Below, piece by piece: positions 28,633-36,646 of a stretch of 63,314 nt of DNA. The position numbers were made by a program, and so were the translations under genes. This stretch comes from Myxococcales bacterium (GTDB lineage: Bacteria; Myxococcota; Polyangia; Polyangiales; Polyangiaceae): assembly GCA_003151595.1 (NCBI GenBank), contig PLXW01000008.1, positions 5,887 to 69,200 on the forward strand, in the 5' to 3' direction. Each line of letters opens with the position of its first letter. Within the stretch, counting starts at the first letter, position 1. The notes beneath the pieces were generated by a model that worked only from the letters and a program-made list of their open reading frames with translations, was not told where the DNA came from and did not search any database.

Positions 28633-29982
28633 TCACGTTTCCGCGTCGAACGGCGTCACCGTCGTCTCGGCGAGGTTCGGGATCGCCTTCTCGATCCCCT
28701 CGCGAATGTCCGAGGCCGTTCCCACGACGACGATCGCCAGATCGTCGGTCGAGATGCGCCGCTTCACCGCCGCGTTGGCCGCCTCGACGGTGACCTCGGC
28801 CACCTTCGCCGCGTAACCCGAGTGGTAGTCCGCAGGTAGTGTGAGGATCTCGATGTCGATCGCCTGATGAAGGCGCTTGGGAGCGGTGTCGACCTCGAAG
28901 CACTGCGAGCGGATCAAGTACTGCTTGATGAAGTCGAGCTCTTCGCCGGTCACGCCGCGATCGATCCACGCTTGAAGAAGCTCGAGCTCGAGGGCAATGC
29001 ACGGCGCGGCGTCGGTGGCCGACGGGAAGGTCCACATCGAGAACGACTGCCGCTGGCGATCGACCGCGAGTCGGGCGTACGCGCCATACGACCACCCGCG
29101 CTCGGAGCGCACGGCCTTCATCAGACGCGAGGTGAACGTCCCACCGAAGATGGCGTTGGCCACGCCGATGGCGACGTGGTCGTCGTCGTGCGGCCAGGTG
29201 CCGAGGCCGCCGATGAGGATCTGCGTCTGCGTGCGATCGGGCTTGTCGACGAGAAAGAGCTTTCGCCCTTTCACGACGGCCGGTGCGGCGACGGGATCGG
29301 CGATCCGCTCTCCGACCCGCAATCGGGCGAGCAGCTTGTCGCCGAGGACGCGCGCCTGGTCGAGCGTCACGTCGCCCGCGAAGGCCACGAGCGCGTTGGC
29401 GCGGGCGAAGTGGCGCGTATAGAAGGCACGCGCGTCGGCCTCGGTGATCGATCCGGTCGAGGCCGTCGTGCCGAGCGAGCTCCGTCCGTACGGGTGCCCG
29501 GTGAAGAGCGCCTTCCGGAAGGCGTACGTCGCCAGCGAGCGATCGTTGTCGCGCGCTTCGAGGATCTCGGCCTGGGTCTCGCGCTTCAAGCGTGACAGCT
29601 CGTCTTCCGGAAACGTGGGCGTCCCCAGGAGCTGCGCGAGCAACTCGATGAACGGCTCCAGGTTGCGCCCGATGACCTGCGCTTGCACCGCCAGCGACGA
29701 CGCCGACAGATCGATCGACATCTCGCCGCCCAGGCGATCGAGCGCGTCTTCGATGGCGTGCGCCTTCATCGTCTCCGAGCCACGCCGCAACATGCGCCCG
29801 ACGATGCGCGCGAGCCCTTCCTTGCCCGGTGGATCGAACGCCGACCCGCTTCGCAGCGCGATCACGATCGAGACCAGCGGGAGCGCGTGTGACTCCTCGA
29901 CGAGCAGCGTCGCGCCGCCGTCGAGCGTCGCGCGGGCAGGCGGGGGGGTGGTCTTGAGAGCGGTGGTGTTCATGGCGTTCAC
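28633..29982 (-). CDS. M16 peptidase family protein, non-catalytic subunit
   Basis: The protein has 449 residues, two M16 (insulinase-type) domains. The position where active members have HxxEH reads GLARIVGRMLRRGSE, so the zinc site is lost. The Arg-Tyr pair of the inactive partner is present in SRLMKAVRSERGWSYGAYA. It should therefore pair with the active M16 protein encoded just upstream, like the alpha/beta subunits of mitochondrial processing peptidase and many bacterial pairs. The start is taken as GTG 29982, with GAGG 8 bases upstream and a 4-base GTGA overlap with the active subunit; ATG 29973 is the alternative. No signal peptide is seen. Confidence 0.88.
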   Translation of the reverse strand: MNAMNTTALKTTPPPARATLDGGATLLVEESHALPLVSIVIALRSGSAFDPPGKEGLARIVGRMLRRGSETMKAHAIEDALDRLGGEMSIDLSASSLAVQAQVIGRNLEPFIELLAQLLGTPTFPEDELSRLKRETQAEILEARDNDRSLATYAFRKALFTGHPYGRSSLGTTASTGSITEADARAFYTRHFARANALVAFAGDVTLDQARVLGDKLLARLRVGERIADPVAAPAVVKGRKLFLVDKPDRTQTQILIGGLGTWPHDDDHVAIGVANAIFGGTFTSRLMKAVRSERGWSYGAYARLAVDRQRQSFSMWTFPSATDAAPCIALELELLQAWIDRGVTGEELDFIKQYLIRSQCFEVDTAPKRLHQAIDIEILTLPADYHSGYAAKVAEVTVEAANAAVKRRISTDDLAIVVVGTASDIREGIEKAIPNLAETTVTPFDAET

Positions 29983-31367
29983 TGCGCCGCCTCGCGCGCT
30001 TCCTCGTCGTCGTCTTCGTCGGGCACCACGCGCACGATCGTCCGCGCGCCGTCGCGGAGGTAGCGCCGCGCCGCCTTGCGAATGTCGCCGGCGGTCACGC
30101 GTCGATATACGTCGAGCCGGCGGAAGACGCCCGACGGGTCGCCCAAGATGAGCTCGTAGAAGCCGATGACCTCGGCCTTGCCGCTGGTGCTCTCCAGAGA
30201 CTGCAGCGTCCCCAGCTCCAGCCGTGCCTTGGCGCGCACCAGCTCGTCCTCGAGGACGACGTCGCGCTTCACGCGATCGATCTCGCGATCGAGCGCCGTC
30301 AGCAGCTCGCGCGTCTGATGACCTTCGCGGGCCGTCGCGAACATCTCGAAGAGCCCCGGATCGTGGAACGTCGACACCCACCCGCGCACTTCGCTCGCCA
30401 TCTCTTTCTCGATCACCATCGACCGATGCGCCCGCGACGCGCGCCCGCCGAACATGATCTCGCTGAGCAGCGTGAGCGCGGCGTGATCCGCGTCGCCGAG
30501 CGCCGGCCCGTGGTAGCCCACGAGGAGCTTCTCGGTCGCCGTGGGCTTCTTGATCTCGACCTCGCGCACTTCGCGCTGCGGCGGCTCGGGCTCGCAGTCC
30601 TCGGCCGGGATCACCGACGACGAGAGCTTGCCGTACGCATCGCGCACTTCGCGCAAGACGGTCTCTTCGCGAACGTCACCTACGACGATGATCACGGCGT
30701 TGTTCGGCGCGTAATACGTCTTGTAGAACCGCTCGCAGTCGACCGGCGTATAGCCGAGGATGTCGGGCATCCAGCCGATCGTCGGCCAGTGGTACGGGTG
30801 CTTGGTGAACGCGGTCTTGTAGAGGAGCTCGTTGGCCGCCCCTTCGACGTCGTCATCGACGCGGTACCGGCGTTCGTTGGCCACGACCTCCTTCTCGCTC
30901 GCGACCTGCGGCTCGCGCAGCACGAGCTTCGCCATGCGCTCGCTCTCGAGCGTCACGGCGAGCGCGAAGCGATCGGACGGAAGCGACTCGTAATAATAGG
31001 TCCAGTCGACCCACGTGGCGGCGTTCGACTCGGCGCCGTTCTCTTCGAGCAGCTTGTCGAACTCGCCCGCCTTCCGCGCCTCGGTTTCGTTGAACATCAA
31101 GTGTTCGAAGAAGTGCGCGAGGCCGGTTTTCCCCGGGCGCTCGTGGCGCGAGCCCACGGCGTACCAGGTGAAATAACTGACGACCGGCGCGCTCGCGTCT
31201 TCGAGGAACAAGAGCCGAAGCCCGTTACCCAGACGGTAACGGCGCACCGGCGCCGCATCGGGCGCTTCGCCGAACGGCGTCGCTCCGTCGAAAGACCATT
31301 TCGCGTTCGCCGACTCGGCCGACGCATTGAGACGAGCGAGCGCATCGGCTCGCGGATCGACTTTCAT
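29979..31367 (-). CDS. M16 zinc peptidase, catalytic subunit
   Basis: The protein has 462 residues. The inverted zinc motif HFFEH lies at residues 85-89 in GLAHFFEHLMFNET, and the third ligand Glu is expected in ASEKEVVANERR about 75 residues later. The second M16 domain carries FGGRASRAHRSMVIEKEMA. It probably degrades peptides or processes unfolded segments together with the inactive partner encoded next, whose start overlaps this stop by 4 bases. No signal peptide is obvious, so a cytoplasmic location is possible. The ATG at 31367 directly follows the upstream gene's stop codon (TGA ATG), so translation may be coupled across the boundary. Confidence 0.9.
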   Translation of the reverse strand: MKVDPRADALARLNASAESANAKWSFDGATPFGEAPDAAPVRRYRLGNGLRLLFLEDASAPVVSYFTWYAVGSRHERPGKTGLAHFFEHLMFNETEARKAGEFDKLLEENGAESNAATWVDWTYYYESLPSDRFALAVTLESERMAKLVLREPQVASEKEVVANERRYRVDDDVEGAANELLYKTAFTKHPYHWPTIGWMPDILGYTPVDCERFYKTYYAPNNAVIIVVGDVREETVLREVRDAYGKLSSSVIPAEDCEPEPPQREVREVEIKKPTATEKLLVGYHGPALGDADHAALTLLSEIMFGGRASRAHRSMVIEKEMASEVRGWVSTFHDPGLFEMFATAREGHQTRELLTALDREIDRVKRDVVLEDELVRAKARLELGTLQSLESTSGKAEVIGFYELILGDPSGVFRRLDVYRRVTAGDIRKAARRYLRDGARTIVRVVPDEDDDEEAREAAQ

Positions 31368-33254
31368 TCACCACTCCCGCAGGTCGAGCACCTGGAACGA
31401 ACCTTCACGCCAAACCCAAGCGTGCGCGCCGCACATGGCCACGATGCCCGGAAGATCCTCGTCGCGCTTCATGTTCGGCCGCGAGCGCCGAACGTTCACC
31501 GGCGGGCCGCCCCCCACGCGCGCCAGTCTCGCCGTCTCGTTGGTGAGCCCCGCCGAGAAGAACACCGGCTCGCTCTGACCGACTACGATGACGCCGCCGT
31601 CGCTCGCCAGCAGCGCGCCTCCGTCGTAGCCGCGCACGGCGTGCGTCGCGCGACGCTGGCCCGTCTCGACGAGAAACGCTTGATGGCTCGTGTCCCAGAT
31701 CACCGGTCGCGGCGCGGCGCCTTCCTCCACGCGCCACACTTCCCCCGTTCGTCCGAGCACGATTCCCACGCCGCGCCACACGTCGAGATCGGCGAGCACT
31801 CCTTCGATCACGTGGCTCACGGGAATCGGCAGCCACTTCTTCCCATCGAAGCGCGCCACGGCGCCGACGCGATCGCCGACGACGAGCATCTGGATGTCGC
31901 GCTTGCTGGAGCAGAGCGCGGGGATGCGTTCGTCTTCTTCGAGCGCGGCGTCGGGCGTGAAGGGGACGAACTCTTCGCCGTTGAACTCGAGGAGAGCGCC
32001 TGCGCCCCACACGAGGACGCGCTCGTTCGCGCCCCCGATGCCGTACCACCACGTCCGTCCGTGCGTCGGCCGGTAGAGCGGGAACGAGCGCGCATGGCCG
32101 CCGGCGAAGCGAATGGCGCTGCCGCCGAGCGAGAGCCCCCACATCGTTCCATCGGGCGTGACGTACAGCTCGTTCAGCGGCTCTTCGAGCGCGTGCGCCG
32201 CGCTGACCTGCCCCTCGACGACGTGAAGAATGAGGCTCGTCGCGCGATCGCTGCGCGAGGCCGTGCGACCGAGGAGATAGAAGTCGTTGGCCGACGCGCC
32301 GCTGGCCGCACGGAACGTGTGCTTCGTCGCCGGCAGCGTCGCCACGTGAACGACGCCGCGAAGGACGAGCGGCGCCTCGCGCGGGGCCTTTCGCAGATCG
32401 TGAACACGATCGGCGTGTGTCGGTTTCTTCGGCGTGTCACCGAAGAAGTTCTCGTCGCGGAACCACCGCATCCAGCGGAACACGTCTTCCGCTTCGAACA
32501 CGAAGATGCCCGTGCGGAGGCTGACGGCCAGCGTGAACTCGTCGAGGTTCAACGTGAGCGAGCCCTTGCCGCTGGAGTCGAAGAGGCGATCGACGTCGCC
32601 GCGTACGTCGATCGCCCGCTGCTTGCCGAGGAGCTCCTCGACCACCTTCACGTCGCCGGTCTCGAGTCGCCCGACCGCGGGATCGTCGAAGCGGAACCCC
32701 AGCTCGAGCAGCAGCGCCTTCAACGACGCCGGCACCACGGCGGCGGTCGCCACCGCCTCCTCGCGTGAGTCGGCGACCGCGTCGATCCATTCGCCGAAGT
32801 GCCGCGCGTTCCCCTTCACGAGGCCGCGCGCCCACTCCACCACCGGCAGCTCCGAGTCGGCGTGCGCCGGCGCTTCGCGATCGAAGCAGAAGAGCCGATC
32901 GCCCACGCGCGCGAACGGCACGTACCGCTCGACGACCGCGCTCTTCGTCTCGCGCATCTCGGCCACGCGCTCGCGCATCTCGTTCGAGTCGAGCAGGATC
33001 TCCGGCTCGCCGATGGTCGACGTCACGCGCAACGCGGCCGTGTAGCTCGGCGGGAGCATCTGCCCCAGGATCTGCCCGCGAGCCACGAGCTCGCGCATCG
33101 AGACCGGCCCGGCCAGCTTGTGGGCCTGGCCGGTGCGCGTGAGGATCGACTTCAGCCGCTCGACCGCCGCGAGCGCGAGGCGTGTGGGATCGACGGCGAG
33201 GCGGGTTCGCGCGGGGATGCGGCGCTTGGAGAGGTTCTTCTTCGTGATCGACAT
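31368..33254 (-). CDS. Uncharacterised protein with SUKH-like N-terminal and propeller-like C-terminal regions
   Basis: The protein has 628 residues. Residues ~50-165 have the SMI1/KNR4 (SUKH) pattern: LPPSYTAAL near the start, then YVPFARVGDRLFCFDREA, PVVEWARGLV and FGEWIDAV. SUKH proteins are immunity or scaffold proteins. Residues ~300-628 contain recurring short beta segments ending in hydrophobic-Trp or Gly-Gly patterns (GTMWGLSLGG, NERVLVWGAGALLEF, GEVWRVEEG, HAWVWREG), suggesting a beta-propeller. No catalytic motif is seen. It is the first gene of the six-gene minus-strand unit. Its 5' 103 bases overlap, in another frame, the 3' end of the upstream hydrolase gene, so a later start is possible. 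Confidence 0.62.
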   Translation of the reverse strand: MSITKKNLSKRRIPARTRLAVDPTRLALAAVERLKSILTRTGQAHKLAGPVSMRELVARGQILGQMLPPSYTAALRVTSTIGEPEILLDSNEMRERVAEMRETKSAVVERYVPFARVGDRLFCFDREAPAHADSELPVVEWARGLVKGNARHFGEWIDAVADSREEAVATAAVVPASLKALLLELGFRFDDPAVGRLETGDVKVVEELLGKQRAIDVRGDVDRLFDSSGKGSLTLNLDEFTLAVSLRTGIFVFEAEDVFRWMRWFRDENFFGDTPKKPTHADRVHDLRKAPREAPLVLRGVVHVATLPATKHTFRAASGASANDFYLLGRTASRSDRATSLILHVVEGQVSAAHALEEPLNELYVTPDGTMWGLSLGGSAIRFAGGHARSFPLYRPTHGRTWWYGIGGANERVLVWGAGALLEFNGEEFVPFTPDAALEEDERIPALCSSKRDIQMLVVGDRVGAVARFDGKKWLPIPVSHVIEGVLADLDVWRGVGIVLGRTGEVWRVEEGAAPRPVIWDTSHQAFLVETGQRRATHAVRGYDGGALLASDGGVIVVGQSEPVFFSAGLTNETARLARVGGGPPVNVRRSRPNMKRDEDLPGIVAMCGAHAWVWREGSFQVLDLREW

Positions 33255-36200
33255 CGTGGGGAGCTGAGCCGGCGCTGAGCGGAAGGACCGACAGCATACA
33301 GCCTCGACCCGCCCTCACGGAAACGCCTCGCTGCGAGGAGCCCGAACGCCGCCACGCCGAGCATCCAGCTCACGGCGCCGCTACCGGTCTGCGCCGGCGA
33401 GACCGTGCACCCGCCTTTGCCACCGGTGCCGCCTCCCGTCTCCCCCGCGTCGTCGTCGTTCGCGCCGAGGGGGCCGCTTCCGACGATCGGCATCCCGGCT
33501 TCGGGGTTCACGCTCGCGAAGCCGCCGTCGTCGTCACCGACCTCGACGCCCCCGTCCTCGTCGCCGACCCCGCCATCCTCATCGGCGGCGCCGCCGTCCG
33601 TCGTGACCTTCGCGGGCGCGGTGTCGAGAACATAGACCGCTGGATCGCCCGCGGCTTGGAGGACGAACGGCGTCTTCGGCCAGTCGGCCCCTTGCGGGTA
33701 AGCGTCCACTTGCGCTGCCGTCCATGTGACGACCGTGAAGTCCCACGCGCTGAGCGAGGCGGGGCTCACGACGTGGCGCCGCACCGTCCCATCGATGACC
33801 CACACGGCGGGGGCGCCCGAGGCGATGACGACCATGGGCTTGGCCGCGAGCGGTTCACCGAAGGCGTAGCTGGCGACTTCGGCGGCGGTCTCCTTCGCGA
33901 TGTCGAGCGACGTGAAATGCCACGCCGCGAGCGACGTCTCGCTCGTGATGTGTCGCTTGACCCCCGCCGTCGGCGAGAGCGGCGGCACCGGCGTCTGGCA
34001 CGTGAACGTCTTGGGGCTCCCGGTGAGCAAGACGTTCGGACCCGAGCCCGCGGCGATGCCGTAGACGTAGACCTCGTGCGCTTTGCCATCCATCAGCGCG
34101 GGTGGTGGCGCGACGCTGTAACCGTGCGCACACGATCCGATTGCCGTGCACAGGTCCGGGCGCGAGATGTTGGCCTGCACGCGCATCGCGCCTGATCCCG
34201 TCTGACCGGCGGGCGCATCGAAGTACAGATCCGCGGGGATCGCGGTGCTCGCCGCCGATTCGTCCTGGGCCCAGCCGGCGACCGCGGTGCACGCCGCGCT
34301 ATCGAGATACCCGCGGACGCCCGGCACGACGTAGCCCCACTGCCCGAAGTCGGCCGCCACGGCGTCGTCGACGTCGCAGCTCCCGCCGGCGACGGTGACG
34401 CCGTTGTCGACTTGGCGGAGCTGCGCGCGCGAGTCCCATTGGCCGCCGGACCAGGCGTACGTTTGCCATCCCCACTTGATCTTGTTCGCGTCGAACAGTC
34501 GCTGGATGACGTAGTACCCGCCGTACGCGCCGGTACGCGCGAGGCCAATCACGGAGACCACGCCGTCGAAGTAAGAATTGATCGCGGTCTGCTGGGCCGG
34601 TGTCGCGTCGAAGTCGACGCTGAAATAGATCGGACGTCCGGCGGGAATGCCGTCGGCCTTGGCCTGGCTGTCGGCGGCCTTCGCGTCGGAGACTCCCGTG
34701 GCGTAGCCGTCGAGCGCGTCGGTCGCGGCGTTCTCCCAGTTCGCGACGACGTCGACGCCCGCGGCCCTCAGCGCTTTCACCTCGCTCGCGGAGAGGTTCT
34801 TCGAGCTGTCGTCGCTGAGGTAGCGAGCCGCGAAGGTGTAGCCGGCCGCGCGGATGCCTGCGGGCGAAGGGCGGGCGAAGGAGTAGTCGACCCCTTTCTG
34901 CGTCGTCGCGGCGCTCTCGGTCTCTCCGGTCGCTTCTCCTTGGGAGCTGCTGCTGCAACCTGCGGCGACGATCGTGATCGTCGCGAGCGAAGCACCGGTG
35001 AGGCGCGCCCCGCGTCGCGGAGATCCACGAACGCTCCCGCGTCGTGCGACAAGGATCGCGAGGGCCGCGATCGCGAGCATCCAGCTCACAGCGCCGCTCT
35101 CGCTCGATGCAGGCGCCACCGCGCAGCCACCGCTCGAGGCTCCGTTGCTCGACGCGTTCGTCGGCTCATTCGCGCGCGATCCGTTCGCGCTCGATCCATT
35201 CGCGCCATCGCTTGCAGGCGCGCTCCCGCCGTCTGCGACCACGATCGGTTCGGGCTGGACCGATCCGCCCGACCCGGCGCCCGCATCCTCGCTCGCGTCG
35301 CTCCCGGCGTCCGCCGCGCCGACAGCAGGAGCAGCGACGACGATTTGCACTTCGAGATCGTCGTCGCTCGGACCGCCTTGCCCCGAGTCGCTGAACCACG
35401 CCACACCCTCTTCGACGACGCCGAAGTATTCGAAGTACGTCCCGGCCGCGTCGGGCGCGTGCAGATCGAACTCGAATTTGTACGTCGCGCCGGGCGCCAC
35501 GGTCCCGGTCACGCTCGCCAACCGGTTCGGCGCGAGCCAGCTGCTGCTGGCGAAGACGCTCGCGCGATCGCGCGGCTGGGTCGTCGCCAGGCGCGTGTTC
35601 GAGTCCCACGTCTTGGTGCCGGTGTTCTGGAGCTCGATGAAGGAGTGAACCGTATCGCCGGCGGTCATCGAGAGCGCCGACGACGCGAGCGGAAACGACT
35701 GACTCACGAACTGTGCGGCGTAGTCGGCGCCGAGGCCGACCGGCGCGATGTATCCGGAGATCGTCATCCCCACGACCGAAGGCGCGCCGCCGACCGTCGA
35801 CGCGTACGCCGGCGCGTTGCGAACGACCGACGACGTGCTCGAGAAGCCCGCCTCGGTCGAGCCGGTTCCGTTCCAGTCGCCGCTCACGCTCTCGATCGTT
35901 CCGTCGGCGTTCACGAGCGTCACGATCGCGACGTGATCGGCGACCCCTCCGCCCGCGTAGTCGAACACCACCGCGTCGCCGACGGCCGGCGTGTTGGAGA
36001 GCGTGCCGTGGTTCTGTCCGTAGACGTAGAAGCTGCCGGCCGCCGCATCGAGCCCGGCGACGTCGGTGACGCCGGCCGAGGCCCACACCCACAGCGCGAA
36101 GTCGGCGCACCAGTACTCGGGCTGGCCGCCGTTCCCCGTGCAGCTCGATTCGAAGTGCGTGCCGCCCAACGTGTTCGTCGAGCACGCCCCTTTGCCGACG

Positions 36201-36418
36201 TTGGCGAGAGCGAGAGCGGCGATGTCGTTGCCGGCGATCTGGGGCTTCATCACGAGCGGCGCGACGATCGCGTCATGGGCCGACGCCGATCGCGATCCGG
36301 AATCGATCACCGAGCCGACGAACGCAGCGAAGACGAATGCCGCGCGGAGCGAGACGCGAAGACTGCGGGGAGCCGCAAAGGGGATGGGCATGATCGCGGT
36401 CGCCATCGCACGCGACAT
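33152..36418 (-). CDS. Secreted double hydrolase: CHAP + Ig-like + MYXO-CTERM fused in frame to lipobox + DUF1906 + MYXO-CTERM
   Basis: The open frame encodes about 1088 residues from ATG 36418 (36406 and 36391 are alternatives). Part one has a signal peptide, a CHAP amidase/peptidase domain (Cys in EYWCADFALWVW, His in ADHVAIVTL), an NBR1-like Ig domain (AAQFVSQSFPLASSALSM to SDDDLEVQIVV) and a MYXO-CTERM tail (GGCAVAP, helix, ARRGS). With no stop, the frame continues into a lipoprotein-type hydrophobic stretch (ATITIVAAGCSSS). A DUF1906/Rv2525c-like glycosidase fold follows (KGVDYSFARPS, IYFSVDFDAT), then two ~60-residue repeats around RRHVVSPASL and a second MYXO-CTERM tail (GGCTVSP, helix, ARRFR). 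The final ~50 residues overlap the next gene. It may be two genes fused by an in-frame deletion. Confidence 0.72.
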   Translation of the reverse strand: MSRAMATAIMPIPFAAPRSLRVSLRAAFVFAAFVGSVIDSGSRSASAHDAIVAPLVMKPQIAGNDIAALALANVGKGACSTNTLGGTHFESSCTGNGGQPEYWCADFALWVWASAGVTDVAGLDAAAGSFYVYGQNHGTLSNTPAVGDAVVFDYAGGGVADHVAIVTLVNADGTIESVSGDWNGTGSTEAGFSSTSSVVRNAPAYASTVGGAPSVVGMTISGYIAPVGLGADYAAQFVSQSFPLASSALSMTAGDTVHSFIELQNTGTKTWDSNTRLATTQPRDRASVFASSSWLAPNRLASVTGTVAPGATYKFEFDLHAPDAAGTYFEYFGVVEEGVAWFSDSGQGGPSDDDLEVQIVVAAPAVGAADAGSDASEDAGAGSGGSVQPEPIVVADGGSAPASDGANGSSANGSRANEPTNASSNGASSGGCAVAPASSESGAVSWMLAIAALAILVARRGSVRGSPRRGARLTGASLATITIVAAGCSSSSQGEATGETESAATTQKGVDYSFARPSPAGIRAAGYTFAARYLSDDSSKNLSASEVKALRAAGVDVVANWENAATDALDGYATGVSDAKAADSQAKADGIPAGRPIYFSVDFDATPAQQTAINSYFDGVVSVIGLARTGAYGGYYVIQRLFDANKIKWGWQTYAWSGGQWDSRAQLRQVDNGVTVAGGSCDVDDAVAADFGQWGYVVPGVRGYLDSAACTAVAGWAQDESAASTAIPADLYFDAPAGQTGSGAMRVQANISRPDLCTAIGSCAHGYSVAPPPALMDGKAHEVYVYGIAAGSGPNVLLTGSPKTFTCQTPVPPLSPTAGVKRHITSETSLAAWHFTSLDIAKETAAEVASYAFGEPLAAKPMVVIASGAPAVWVIDGTVRRHVVSPASLSAWDFTVVTWTAAQVDAYPQGADWPKTPFVLQAAGDPAVYVLDTAPAKVTTDGGAADEDGGVGDEDGGVEVGDDDGGFASVNPEAGMPIVGSGPLGANDDDAGETGGGTGGKGGCTVSPAQTGSGAVSWMLGVAAFGLLAARRFREGGSRLYAVGPSAQRRLSSPRCRSRRRTSPSAASPREPASPSIPHASRSRRSSG
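35335..35720 (-). repeat. Ig-module coding segment, inverted copy of 37388-37778
   Basis: This segment encodes the NBR1-like domain of the double hydrolase. It is strongly similar, in amino acids and in DNA, to the segment of the GH25 gene on the opposite strand, so the two form a long inverted repeat about 1.7 kb apart. A more diverged pair of copies lies at about 42150-42950. Confidence 0.7.
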
Positions 36419-36509
36419 GCCACGCGCGATGGAACGCGGAGCCACGAGGCTCGCTGTCGGATCACGCGCGATCCCGTGGATTCGTGGAGATATTCGGCCA
36501 CATGTGCGC

Positions 36510-36547
36510 GTGTCGTCCTCCGACACTTCGGTGTCTGCGCGTGACAC
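36510..36547. promoter_or_regulatory. Twin palindromes GTGTC-N7-GACAC in a divergent control region
   Basis: GTGTC (36510-36514) and GACAC (36522-36526) form one 17-bp dyad. GTGTC (36531-36535) and GACAC (36543-36547) form a second, with the same 7-base spacer. The centres are 21 bp apart, about two helical turns, as expected for two dimers on one face of DNA. TTCG between them also allows a GACAC-TTCG-GTGTC hairpin. They lie about 100 bases from either of the two divergent hydrolase starts. Confidence 0.55.
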
Positions 36548-36646
36548 TCCGACGCGCCGCCGAGAGCCTTGCTGGGGATCGCGCGCCGAGAATCCCCCTC
36601 CGCGCGCTCTCGACCGATCGGCCCACCGTGTGCAGTGAAGAGGCGC

